In this document: positions 25,525-33,558 of the stretch, piece by piece
How positions within the stretch are numbered: the stretch's first letter is position 1
Layout of the letters: every line of letters begins with the position of its first letter
The notes under the pieces: generated by a model
Database searches by the model: none
Told to the model about the DNA's origin: nothing
Seen by the model: only the letters and a program-made list of their open reading frames with translations
Assembly (NCBI RefSeq): GCF_013874595.1
Contig: NZ_CP059431.1
Coordinates: forward strand, 1,736,001-1,800,000
Reading direction: 5' to 3'
DNA length: 64,000 nucleotides
Origin: Flavobacterium sp. xlx-214
GTDB lineage: Bacteria > Bacteroidota > Bacteroidia > Flavobacteriales > Flavobacteriaceae
Made by a program: the position numbers and the translations under genes

Positions 25525-26292
25525 TTAGTTTAATGTAGCTAAACGTTCATTAACTTTATTCCAATCTATTAAATTCCAGTAGCTATCAATATATTTAGGT
25601 CGCTCATTTTTATATTTTAAATAATAAGCATGCTCCCAAACATCTAAATTCATTACAGGAAATCCTTTAACTTCGGCATTTGGCATTAATGGATTGTCTT
25701 GATTAACCGATGTTGTAATTTTTAATTTTCCACTTGCATCAGAAATTAGCCAAACCCATCCTGAACCAAATAAATTTTTACCTGCATCGGTAAATTGTGT
25801 TTTAAAAACATCAAAACTACCAAAGTCTCTAGTGATTAATTCGGCAATTTTACCTGTAGGATTTCCGCCTGCTTTAGGACCAATAATCTCCCAAAAAATA
25901 TTGTGGTTGTAGTAGCCTCCTGCATTGTTTCTTAAAGCTCCGTTTTTTAAATCAACATTTTTTAAGATGTCTTCAATGCTCATTTTTTCCATAGGTGTAC
26001 CTTTAATAGCAGTATTTAATTTGTTGCAGTACCCTAAATGATGCTTGCTGTAATGTGTTTCTACGGTTGCACCATCCATGTAAGGATCTAAATCGTTGTA
26101 ACCATAATTTAATCCTTTCATTTGAAAAGTACCTGGATCTGCCGTAACTGTTTTAGGATCTGCTGTAGAAGTGTTTGATGCTACTTCTTCTGTCTGTTTT
26201 TTTTCTATTGTTGTTGTACTAACTTCTTTTTTTTCAGTACAGCTTGTAAATAGAACAAGCGCTAAACCTAAAGTGATTACAATTTTATTCAT
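25525..26292 (-). CDS. Fe/Mn superoxide dismutase, predicted lipoprotein
   Basis: Dismutates superoxide. 255 residues: a lipoprotein-type signal ending TSC (Cys18), a Thr/Glu/Lys-rich linker to about residue 55, then a complete Fe/Mn-SOD. Metal ligands are visible as His in VETHYSKHH, His in YYNHNIFWE, and Asp and His in MNLDVWEHAYYLKY. The metal preference cannot be read. Cytosolic SODs are about 200 residues without a signal; this one should sit on the periplasmic or outer face, defending the envelope. Monocistronic. Confidence 0.92.
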   Translation of the reverse strand: MNKIVITLGLALVLFTSCTEKKEVSTTTIEKKQTEEVASNTSTADPKTVTADPGTFQMKGLNYGYNDLDPYMDGATVETHYSKHHLGYCNKLNTAIKGTPMEKMSIEDILKNVDLKNGALRNNAGGYYNHNIFWEIIGPKAGGNPTGKIAELITRDFGSFDVFKTQFTDAGKNLFGSGWVWLISDASGKLKITTSVNQDNPLMPNAEVKGFPVMNLDVWEHAYYLKYKNERPKYIDSYWNLIDWNKVNERLATLN

Positions 26293-26485
26293 GATATATA
26301 ATTTTGCTTTTTTTAAAATTACAAAAAATATATTTGGTTCTCCTTGTTTTCTATATTAATTTTAGAATAGATATTTTGTACTAAATGGTATCTTAATGTT
26401 AAACATTTTTAAACGAGTGATTTAAAAAAGAAAACATTGTTTTAATTTTACATAAATAAATTAAGCGGTAGTAAAGGTTTTGAAG

Positions 26486-27121
26486 ATGAAGTATATATTT
26501 TTGACCGTTTTTATTGTAATTGGAGGTGTTTTGCTATTCTTTACAGCAGTTCCAAATAATAAATTAACAAAACTAAAGAAAATGACTAGAGAGAATCAAT
26601 ATAAAGAAATTTATTTTGCAGGAGGATGTTTTTGGGGAACCGAACATTTTTTTAAGCAAGTAAAAGGAGTTGTTTCAACTAAAGTTGGCTATGCTAATGG
26701 CTTGGTTGATAACCCTACATATCAAATGGTTACAACAGGCACAACAGGTTTTGCTGAAACGGTAAAAGTGGTATATAATCCTGAAGTTGTATCGTTGGCT
26801 TTTTTAATTGATTTGTTTTTTAAAACAATTGATCCTACGAGTTTAAATCAACAAGGAAATGATATAGGTACACAATACAGAACGGGTATTTATTATGTTG
26901 AAAAAGAGGACGAAGCTATTATTAAAACAAAGTTGCAAAGTTTTGCAAAGTTTTATCCAAAAAGCATTGTAGTAGAAGCAATTGTACTAGAAAATTTTTA
27001 TGATGCTGAAAATTACCATCAAGATTATTTAGATAAAAATCCATCAGGGTATTGCCACATCAATCCTAGTCTTTTTGAATATGCTAAAAAAGCTGTAGAC
27101 TCATCAAAGGTCAATAATTAG
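26486..27121 (+). CDS. msrA: Peptide-methionine (S)-S-oxide reductase
   Basis: Repairs Met-S-sulfoxide in proteins. 211 residues from the ATG of MKYIFLTVF; the TTG two codons earlier is disfavoured. An N-terminal hydrophobic segment (FLTVFIVIGGVLLFFTAV) predicts export or anchoring in the membrane, then the MsrA domain with catalytic Cys in YFAGGCFWGTEHFF, GYANGLVDNPTYQMVTTG, and GNDIGTQYRTGIYY. A C-terminal Cys (SGYCHINPS) can resolve the sulfenic acid. Fits an envelope oxidative-repair role near the exported SOD. Confidence 0.95.
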   Translation: MKYIFLTVFIVIGGVLLFFTAVPNNKLTKLKKMTRENQYKEIYFAGGCFWGTEHFFKQVKGVVSTKVGYANGLVDNPTYQMVTTGTTGFAETVKVVYNPEVVSLAFLIDLFFKTIDPTSLNQQGNDIGTQYRTGIYYVEKEDEAIIKTKLQSFAKFYPKSIVVEAIVLENFYDAENYHQDYLDKNPSGYCHINPSLFEYAKKAVDSSKVNN

Positions 27122-28047
27122 GTGTTTTTTTGTATAAACAAGGTAGTTTTAGAAATAAGTTCTTGAATTTTAGTACTATCAATATTTTTAAAACCGTGAT
27201 TCCCTTTTTTTACTTTAACAAAAGAGGTTTCTATGTTATTAGCTTCGAATACCTTTTTAAGTTTTTTTGATTGTTTAATAGGTACAACAAAATCTCTTGT
27301 TCCATGTAAAATAAGCAAAGGCGTTTTTTGGTTAGGTAATAAATTGTGTATAGGTGAATATTCTTTAGCAACAGCAATGGCTTGCTCTTTATTACTATCA
27401 ATAGGGTAAGTGGTTATGGCATGAATTAATTTTTTACGAACATCATATAATTCTGGCAATACCAATTTGTATAGTGCTTTGGTAACGAAGCTGGCTTTTG
27501 TTTTTAAAACCTTGTTTAAATCGGTAGGACCAAAGTTATCTACAACATATTTTATTTTTATAGCATCGTCTTCAATGGTTTTATTTTTATTGGTATAAGT
27601 TAAAAGCAAAGCCAAATGTGCACCTGCCGACTCGCCACATAAACCAATATTATCCGTATCTAAATTATAAGTAGTTGCATTGTTTTTAATCCATTGCAAA
27701 GCATCTCTACAATCGGTTACTTGATCTGCAATATTAATTGTTTTAGTAACCAAACGATAATTTATTGTAGCAACCGCATAGCCTTTACTTCTTAAAGTAT
27801 CACGCAAACTACGCATATAGTAAAGATGTTCTATATGTTTATCACCTTTTGCCCAAGCACCTCCGTGAATAAAAACTACAACTGGATTTTTTTCATAAAG
27901 CTTTTTAGTAGGTTGAAACAAATCTAACTTAACAGAATCGTTATTTGTAGCTATTTTGTAGGTTATATCATAAATATCATTATTGCCCTGGGCAAAGACA
28001 ACTATATTAAACAGAAAAAGAATTGATGTAAGAAAAATAAGGCGCAT
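27118..28047 (-). CDS. Secreted alpha/beta hydrolase (esterase/lipase type)
   Basis: 309 residues from MRLIFLTSILFLFNIVVFAQ, a signal peptide; the ATG 33 bp upstream sits in the loop of the preceding gene's terminator and is rejected. Carboxylesterase/HSL-like: oxyanion motif VVFIHGGAWAKGD, nucleophile GLCGESAGAHLALLL, acid in LHGTRDFVVP and base His in KGNHGFK. Periplasmic; substrate unknown. The 3' end overlaps msrA convergently by 4 bp. Confidence 0.9.
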   Translation of the reverse strand: MRLIFLTSILFLFNIVVFAQGNNDIYDITYKIATNNDSVKLDLFQPTKKLYEKNPVVVFIHGGAWAKGDKHIEHLYYMRSLRDTLRSKGYAVATINYRLVTKTINIADQVTDCRDALQWIKNNATTYNLDTDNIGLCGESAGAHLALLLTYTNKNKTIEDDAIKIKYVVDNFGPTDLNKVLKTKASFVTKALYKLVLPELYDVRKKLIHAITTYPIDSNKEQAIAVAKEYSPIHNLLPNQKTPLLILHGTRDFVVPIKQSKKLKKVFEANNIETSFVKVKKGNHGFKNIDSTKIQELISKTTLFIQKNT

Positions 28048-28057
28048 AGGTAGGTAA

Positions 28058-28097
28058 TTAAAAAAGGTTGTATTTATCAATGTAATTACAACCTTTT
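28058..28097 (-). terminator. Rho-independent terminator
   Basis: AAAAGGTTGTA/TACAACCTTTT with a 14-base loop, downstream of the 156-aa lipoprotein gene on the minus strand. Confidence 0.75.
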
Positions 28098-28112
28098 ATT
28101 CAACTAATGTGA

Positions 28113-28580
28113 TTACTGACGATTCAAATAAAAATAAGTTGTTCTTGTGTATTTTTCGCCATTTTCTTCAAACTCTTCAGGTCCGTATTGTACTTTCATA
28201 TTTGAATTTGAAATATTGTTTATTTTAACAACTTTAGTTTCGTTATTTAATGTGAAAGTAAGTATATTACCATTAATAGAGTAAACACCTGTTTGATTAA
28301 TAACCTCTGCATTAGAATCGTCTAGATTTTTTAAATAGTAGGTCATCGTTTTGTCTGCTTTAAAATTAAGAAGCATATCAGCATGTTCATGAGCTTGGTA
28401 CCCTATATTTTCTGTTATTAATGTATTGTTTTGGTAAACATGAGTGTCTAATACCATAACCTTCCAGTTTCCTACAATTAATTCATTATTATTTTGAGGA
28501 ACTTTATCATCATCTTTGCTACAACTGCTTAAACCTAACAAAACAGTTAAGAATAAACCTAATAAAAACATCTTTTTCAT
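28113..28580 (-). CDS. Lipocalin-like lipoprotein
   Basis: 155 residues from MKKMFLLGLFLTVLLGLSSC; Cys20 is the lipidation site, followed by an acidic SKDDDK linker. The domain begins IVGNWKVMVLDTHV (the GxW of lipocalin-like Bacteroidota lipoproteins) and continues as strands around FKADKTMTYYL and YSINGNILTFTLNNETKVVKI. Ligand unknown. An ATG two codons further upstream is equally possible as start. Confidence 0.8.
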   Translation of the reverse strand: MKKMFLLGLFLTVLLGLSSCSKDDDKVPQNNNELIVGNWKVMVLDTHVYQNNTLITENIGYQAHEHADMLLNFKADKTMTYYLKNLDDSNAEVINQTGVYSINGNILTFTLNNETKVVKINNISNSNMKVQYGPEEFEENGEKYTRTTYFYLNRQ

Positions 28581-28611
28581 AGTCAAATCATTTTATTATT
28601 TAATTAAAAAT

Positions 28612-28642
28612 ACTAAAAAAACCACTCATTTGAGTGGTTTTT
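28612..28642 (-). terminator. Rho-independent terminator behind the lpdA 3' remnant
   Basis: AAAACCACTCA-tt-TGAGTGGTTTT with a T run on the minus strand. It lies 18 bp past the stop codon of the duplicated lpdA tail and was probably the original lpdA terminator. Confidence 0.85.
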
Positions 28643-28659
28643 AACTTTTTTTATTTCTT

Positions 28660-28775
28660 TTACAAGTGAATCACTTCATCATTAGCAGCTGCAACAGCTT
28701 CCATAACAGCTTCACTCATAGTAGGGTGTGGGTGCACTGCTTTTAAAATTTCGTGACCTGTAGTTTCTAATTTAC
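28660..28775 (-). pseudogene. Duplicated 3' end of lpdA (remnant)
   Basis: 116 bp that match the last 116 bp of lpdA (29450-29565) with only three substitutions and end precisely at the same stop codon. It encodes the C-terminal 38 residues of dihydrolipoyl dehydrogenase (HPHPTMSEAVMEA...DEVIHL), with Asn for Tyr near the end. It has no start and no upstream part. Copies are in direct orientation 790 bp apart. Confidence 0.93.
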
Positions 28776-29366
28776 AATACCGTATTGAATGCCTGCTTTA
28801 GAAAATTGTTCTTTTAATAGGTATAATTTTTCTCCGCAATTATTATTTAAATCAATTTTTTCATTGCTTGTTCTGTAGTTATTGCATTCAAAACAAATTT
28901 CTACAAACTCAATTAATTTATTATTATCACCAAAAAATAAAATAGCATTTCTTGGCATATAACATTTTGCGCCAGAAACATATATATTATTACCTACATT
29001 AAAAATCAAATCAGTTAATTCGTTTTTTTGATTTTCGGATAATTCAACTTTTTCTTCAAAATGATCTGGATTGAATTTTGATGGCCTTTTTTTAAGGATA
29101 TCAAAATAGATCTGCATTATTTGTCCTTCAACATACAGGGCTCTTTCTCCATCATAATCTTTACTTCTTTTATTTTTTGGAAGTTTGCTTTCATCTCCTT
29201 TAAATGAAGCAAAAACAATTTTGGTAGCTTTATTAAAAGGGTATTTTTGATTGCGTTGTTCAATAGAGAAATTATCAACTCTAACACATTGAGATTCTTC
29301 ATCTTGAGCAGAAGTGCTAATAAACGAAATCAATAAAAAGAAAGTAATTAAAAAACGGAAAGTCAT
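28767..29366 (-). CDS. Secreted protein of unknown function between lpdA repeats
   Basis: 199 residues with a signal peptide (MTFRFLITFFLLISFISTSAQ). The mature part has six Cys counting SQCVRV, AKCYMP, a CFEC pair and NNCGEK, so disulfides are likely, and two compact blocks: FNKATKIVFASFKGD and PRNAILFFGDNNKLIEFVEICFECNNY...KLYLLKEQFSKAGIQYG. I do not recognise a named domain. The final two codons and the stop lie in the lpdA-derived repeat, in a different frame from lpdA, so the natural C-terminus may have been cut and sealed by the rearrangement. Its own promoter was not identified. Confidence 0.75.
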   Translation of the reverse strand: MTFRFLITFFLLISFISTSAQDEESQCVRVDNFSIEQRNQKYPFNKATKIVFASFKGDESKLPKNKRSKDYDGERALYVEGQIMQIYFDILKKRPSKFNPDHFEEKVELSENQKNELTDLIFNVGNNIYVSGAKCYMPRNAILFFGDNNKLIEFVEICFECNNYRTSNEKIDLNNNCGEKLYLLKEQFSKAGIQYGIVN

Positions 29367-29392
29367 AAGTGTATTTTAAAAAGTAAACATAC

Positions 29393-29427
29393 AAAAAAAC
29401 CTCAAAAAGATTATTCTTTTAAGGTTT
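29393..29427 (-). terminator. Weak terminator-like hairpin after lpdA
   Basis: AAACCT...AAAAAGA pairs imperfectly with TCTTTT...AGGTTT; A/T-rich flanks. It is unlike the terminator behind the duplicated lpdA tail. Confidence 0.45.
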
Positions 29428-29449
29428 ATGTTATAATGTAATAATATTG

Positions 29450-29565
29450 TTACAAGTGAATCACTTCATCGTAAGCAGCTGCAACAGCTTCCATAACCGC
29501 TTCACTCATAGTAGGGTGTGGGTGCACTGCTTTTAAAATTTCGTGACCTGTAGTTTCTAATTTAC
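29450..29565 (-). repeat. Direct repeat: 3' end of intact lpdA
   Basis: Partner of the remnant at 28660-28775; 113 of 116 positions identical. Identity starts inside codon R of ARKLETTGHE and stops at the stop codon. Confidence 0.93.
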
Positions 29566-30841
29566 GGGCAACAACTGCTTCAGCAATCATATCGGTAACG
29601 CCAGCACCAATCATATGGCAACCTAACCATTCGCCATATTTTGCATCAAAAATTACTTTTACAAAACCGTCTGGCGTACCAGCAGCTTTTGCTTTTCCTG
29701 AAGCTGAGAACGGGAATTTACCAACTTTAATGTCGTAACCTGCTTCTTTTGCTTTTTTCTCTGTCATACCAACAGATGCAATTTCTGGAGTTGCATACGT
29801 ACAACCAGGAATGTTTCCGTAATCTAAAGGCTCAACATGTAAACCTGCGATTTTTTCAACACATAAAATTCCTTCAGCCGAAGCAACGTGAGCCAAAGCC
29901 TGACCTGGAACTACATCTCCAATTGCGTAATAACCTGGAATGTTTGTTTGGTAAAAATTGTTTACTAAGATTTTGTCTCTATCAGTAGCAATACCAGTTT
30001 CTTCTAAACCAATATTTTCGATGTTTGATTTAATTCCAACTGCAGAAAGTAAAACATCAGCTTCTATGATTTCTTCTCCTTTTGCTGTTTTTACGGTAGC
30101 TTTAACTCCTTCGCCTGAAGTATCCACTTTTTCAACAGAAGAATTCGTCATGATGTTAATGCCCGATTTTTTCAAAGAACGCTCCATTTGTTTAGAGATA
30201 TCTTCGTCTTCAACAGGAACAATATTTGGCATAAACTCTACAATAGTAACATCAGTTCCCATAGAGTTGTAGAAATGTGCAAACTCAACACCAATAGCGC
30301 CCGAACCAACTACAATCATTTTTTTTGGTTGTGTAGGTAACGTCATTGCTTGGCGGTAACCAATTACTTTTGTACCATCTTGCGGTAAGTTTGGTAATTC
30401 ACGAGAACGAGCACCAGTAGCAATAATAATATGATCTGCAGAAATTTCGGTTACTTTACCATCTTTATCTGTTACATCTACTTTTTTGCCTGGTTTTACT
30501 TTACCAAAACCATCAATAACTTCAATTTTATTTTTCTTCATTAAGAATTGAACCCCTTTACTCATTCCATCGGCAACACCGCGAGAACGAGCAATAACAG
30601 CGTTAAAATCTTTATCTACTTCACCATTAATAGTTAAACCGTAATCAGCAGCATGTTTTAAATAATCGAAAACTTGTGCCGATTTTAACAATGCTTTTGT
30701 AGGAATACATCCCCAGTTTAAACAAATACCACCTAAATTTTCTTTTTCTACAACCGCAACTTTAAAACCTAATTGCGATGCTCTAATTGCTGTAACGTAA
30801 CCTCCTGGTCCGCTACCTAAGATGATAATATCGTATTTCAT
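29450..30841 (-). CDS. lpdA: Dihydrolipoyl dehydrogenase (E3)
   Basis: FAD/NAD disulfide oxidoreductase that reoxidises lipoamide in pyruvate and 2-oxoglutarate dehydrogenase complexes and the glycine cleavage system. 463 residues: FAD Rossmann GSGPGGYVTAIRA, redox-active CxxxxC in GGICLNWGCIPTKALL, NAD-binding GSGAIGVEFAHFY, FAD-contacting YAIGDVVPGQALAHVA and the dimer-interface catalytic HPHPTMSEAVMEA at the C-terminus. Complete and intact; only its last 38 codons are duplicated downstream. E1/E2 genes are elsewhere. Confidence 0.97.
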   Translation of the reverse strand: MKYDIIILGSGPGGYVTAIRASQLGFKVAVVEKENLGGICLNWGCIPTKALLKSAQVFDYLKHAADYGLTINGEVDKDFNAVIARSRGVADGMSKGVQFLMKKNKIEVIDGFGKVKPGKKVDVTDKDGKVTEISADHIIIATGARSRELPNLPQDGTKVIGYRQAMTLPTQPKKMIVVGSGAIGVEFAHFYNSMGTDVTIVEFMPNIVPVEDEDISKQMERSLKKSGINIMTNSSVEKVDTSGEGVKATVKTAKGEEIIEADVLLSAVGIKSNIENIGLEETGIATDRDKILVNNFYQTNIPGYYAIGDVVPGQALAHVASAEGILCVEKIAGLHVEPLDYGNIPGCTYATPEIASVGMTEKKAKEAGYDIKVGKFPFSASGKAKAAGTPDGFVKVIFDAKYGEWLGCHMIGAGVTDMIAEAVVARKLETTGHEILKAVHPHPTMSEAVMEAVAAAYDEVIHL

Positions 30842-30980
30842 AAAAATTAATTTTCTTGTATTTTTGAGTTGACTAAAATAAGCAAATATTTTGTTTGTTG
30901 AAAGTTTGCTAATGAAAACTTATGAATGGGTTATTAATAATTAAATTTTGTTAAAAACAGCTGCTTAAATTATTAATTTG

Positions 30981-32735
30981 CTAATTGATGGATGCACTTG
31001 CGTATTGCGATTCGTACAAACTTTTGTAAGCACCGTTTTCTTTGGCTAATAATTGATGATGGGTACCCGTTTCAACAATATTTCCTTGATCCATAACTAC
31101 AATTAAATCGGCATTTACAATAGTTGCTAATCTGTGTGCAATAATAATAGATGTTTGATTTTTGGTGATGATTTCAACGGCATTTTGCAATAATTCTTCA
31201 GAATAAGTATCGATAGATGAAGTAGCCTCGTCTAAAATCAAAATACTTGGTCGACTCATATATGCACGTAAAAACGCAATTAATTGTCGTTGACCCGATG
31301 AAAGCATTACACCACGTTCTTTTACATTGTAATCGTATCCGCCGGGTAATTTTTCAATAAAATCATTAATACCAATTTTTTTCGCAGCAGCAATTACTTC
31401 TTCTTTAGTAAGTTTATCGGCATCTAAAATAATATTGTTTAAAATAGAGTCTGAAAAAAGGAAAACATCTTGTAAAACCACCGCAATTTGTCTGCGCAGA
31501 CTGCTTAAAGTGAAATCGTTGATGTTCATTCCGTCAATCGTAATTTCACCTGATTCGATGTCATAAAAGCGACTCAATAAATTAATAATAGTTGATTTTC
31601 CTGCTCCCGATGAACCAACAATTGCTACTGTTTGCCCAGGTTTTATGGAAAGATTTATTTCGTTTAAAACTCGTTTTCCGTTGCTGTAACTAAAAGCTAC
31701 GTTTCTAAATTCAATAGCTCCTTTAAAAACAGGCGCTGTTATTTTGCCTTCTTCTTGTATTAAATCATCGCGATCAATAATTTCAAAAACACGATCAGCA
31801 GCTACAATTCCCATTTGCATTACATTGAATTTATCAGCAATTTGACGCAACGGGTTAAAAAGCATCGAAATCATCATGGTATATCCAAATAAATCTCCCG
31901 TTGTGGTAATGTTATCGCCGTGAACAATACTAAATCCACCGTAAATAATAACGCAACCTAAGGTTACCGAAGAAACAATATCGGCAATTGGAAAGAAAAT
32001 AGAGTTATACAAAATATTTTTTTGCCAAGCATCGTTGTGTTTTTGATTGATTTTTTTGAAATTTTCGTACTCAATCTTTTCTCTATTGAATAATTGTACA
32101 ATTTTCATACCGGTTAAACGCTCTTGAATAAAGGTGTTTAAATTGGCAACTTGCAAACGCACTTCTTCAAAAGCTGTTTTCATGTGTTTTTGAAAAATAC
32201 GTGTTGCAAATAATAAAACGGGCATGGCAATTAGTACAATAACTGTAAGTTTCCAGTTCATCCACAACATAATACCTAAAACGACCACCATTTTAAGTAC
32301 ATCGCCAATAATCATGAACAAACCTTGACTAAAAATGCTGGCAATGTTTTCTATATCTGATACTGTTCTTGTAATTAATCTTCCTACAGGTTCGTTATCA
32401 AAATAAGTCAGTTTAAATTTCATTATTTTGTTAAAAAGCTCTGTACGAATGTCTTTAATGATGTTTTGTCCTAACCAATTGGCTATGTAGGTAAAAAAGA
32501 ATTGCGAAAACACTTCTAATAAAAGTACAACCGCCATTAATATAATGTACGTAAGTAAGCCTTTATTATCTTTAGCTTCTACATAAACATCAACTACATT
32601 TTTAACCATGTAAGGTCTTAAAGCAGCAAATATGGCCAATGTAATTACGCTAACCAAAACCCAAAACATTTTGCCTTGGTAAGGTTGCGCATAATGCATT
32701 ACTTTTTTTAAGGTTGAAGTTTTAGTTGTTTTCAT
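30981..32735 (-). CDS. ABC exporter, fused permease and ATPase
   Basis: 584-residue half-transporter of the MsbA/multidrug type. Residues 1 to about 320 hold six transmembrane helices; the ATPase domain has Walker A GSSGAGKST, signature LSSGQRQL (LSGGQ variant) and Walker B ILILDEATSSID, then the His-switch IIAHRLAT. Exported substrate unknown; lipid A-type lipids or drugs are usual for the family. The start overlaps the truA end by 14 bp, so the two are cotranscribed with truA first. Confidence 0.93.
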   Translation of the reverse strand: MKTTKTSTLKKVMHYAQPYQGKMFWVLVSVITLAIFAALRPYMVKNVVDVYVEAKDNKGLLTYIILMAVVLLLEVFSQFFFTYIANWLGQNIIKDIRTELFNKIMKFKLTYFDNEPVGRLITRTVSDIENIASIFSQGLFMIIGDVLKMVVVLGIMLWMNWKLTVIVLIAMPVLLFATRIFQKHMKTAFEEVRLQVANLNTFIQERLTGMKIVQLFNREKIEYENFKKINQKHNDAWQKNILYNSIFFPIADIVSSVTLGCVIIYGGFSIVHGDNITTTGDLFGYTMMISMLFNPLRQIADKFNVMQMGIVAADRVFEIIDRDDLIQEEGKITAPVFKGAIEFRNVAFSYSNGKRVLNEINLSIKPGQTVAIVGSSGAGKSTIINLLSRFYDIESGEITIDGMNINDFTLSSLRRQIAVVLQDVFLFSDSILNNIILDADKLTKEEVIAAAKKIGINDFIEKLPGGYDYNVKERGVMLSSGQRQLIAFLRAYMSRPSILILDEATSSIDTYSEELLQNAVEIITKNQTSIIIAHRLATIVNADLIVVMDQGNIVETGTHHQLLAKENGAYKSLYESQYASASIN

Positions 32736-33468
32736 TAATATAAGGATATACTACTTTTGTTAAATACAAACCATGTGCGGGTACTGAAAAACCTGCTTTG
32801 CCACGATTTTTACTTTCTATAATTTTTTTAAAATCTTCTACTGATATTTTATGCAAACCTACATCAATAAGTGTACCTACTATGGCACGTACCATATTTC
32901 GTAAAAAACGGTTTGCCGAAATATGAAAAACCAATCGATCCTTTTTTTGCTCCCAAAAAGCTTCTGTAATGGTACAATTAAAAGTAAAAACATCGGTATG
33001 TGTTTTACTAAAACACTCAAAATCTTCGTATTCTAATAAAATTTTTGCTGCTTCGTTCATTCGGTTAACATCAAGTGCTTTAAAATGATAAAAGCTTAAA
33101 TCTTTTAAGAAACTATTTTTAAAGGTATGTATATGGTATTCATAAGAACGAGAAGTGGCATCAAAACGGGCGTGAGCTTCATCATCTACTTTAAAAAAAC
33201 GAAAAACGGTAATGTTCTCTGGCAAATACGAATTTAATTTTTTAGTCATTGCTTCAAAATTAAAATTAACATTTGTATCAAAATGTGCATACATACATTG
33301 TGCATGTACACCCGCATCTGTTCTGCCAGCGCCTACCAATTCAAAATCATCTCTAAAAAGTGTGTTTAACGCTTTGGTTAATACCTCCTGAACACTTATT
33401 GCATTAGGTTGTAGCTGCCATCCGTGATAATTTGTTCCGTTGTAAGAAAACTGAATAAAATACCTCAA
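32722..33468 (-). CDS. truA: tRNA pseudouridine synthase A
   Basis: Forms pseudouridine at tRNA positions 38-40. 248 residues; catalytic Asp in GAGRTDAGVHA (about residue 52), N-terminal FSYNGTNYHGWQLQPN, and C-terminal RFLRNMVRAIVGTLIDVG. Standard length. First gene of the truA-ABC exporter unit, divergent from the M64 peptidase gene. Confidence 0.97.
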   Translation of the reverse strand: MRYFIQFSYNGTNYHGWQLQPNAISVQEVLTKALNTLFRDDFELVGAGRTDAGVHAQCMYAHFDTNVNFNFEAMTKKLNSYLPENITVFRFFKVDDEAHARFDATSRSYEYHIHTFKNSFLKDLSFYHFKALDVNRMNEAAKILLEYEDFECFSKTHTDVFTFNCTITEAFWEQKKDRLVFHISANRFLRNMVRAIVGTLIDVGLHKISVEDFKKIIESKNRGKAGFSVPAHGLYLTKVVYPYINENN

Positions 33469-33558
33469 TTCTAAAAAATTTAATCTTACAAAGATAGTTT
33501 AATTACGGCTAATGATGGTATTAACAAAAAACTAAATATTTTTGTAAAAACATAATTT

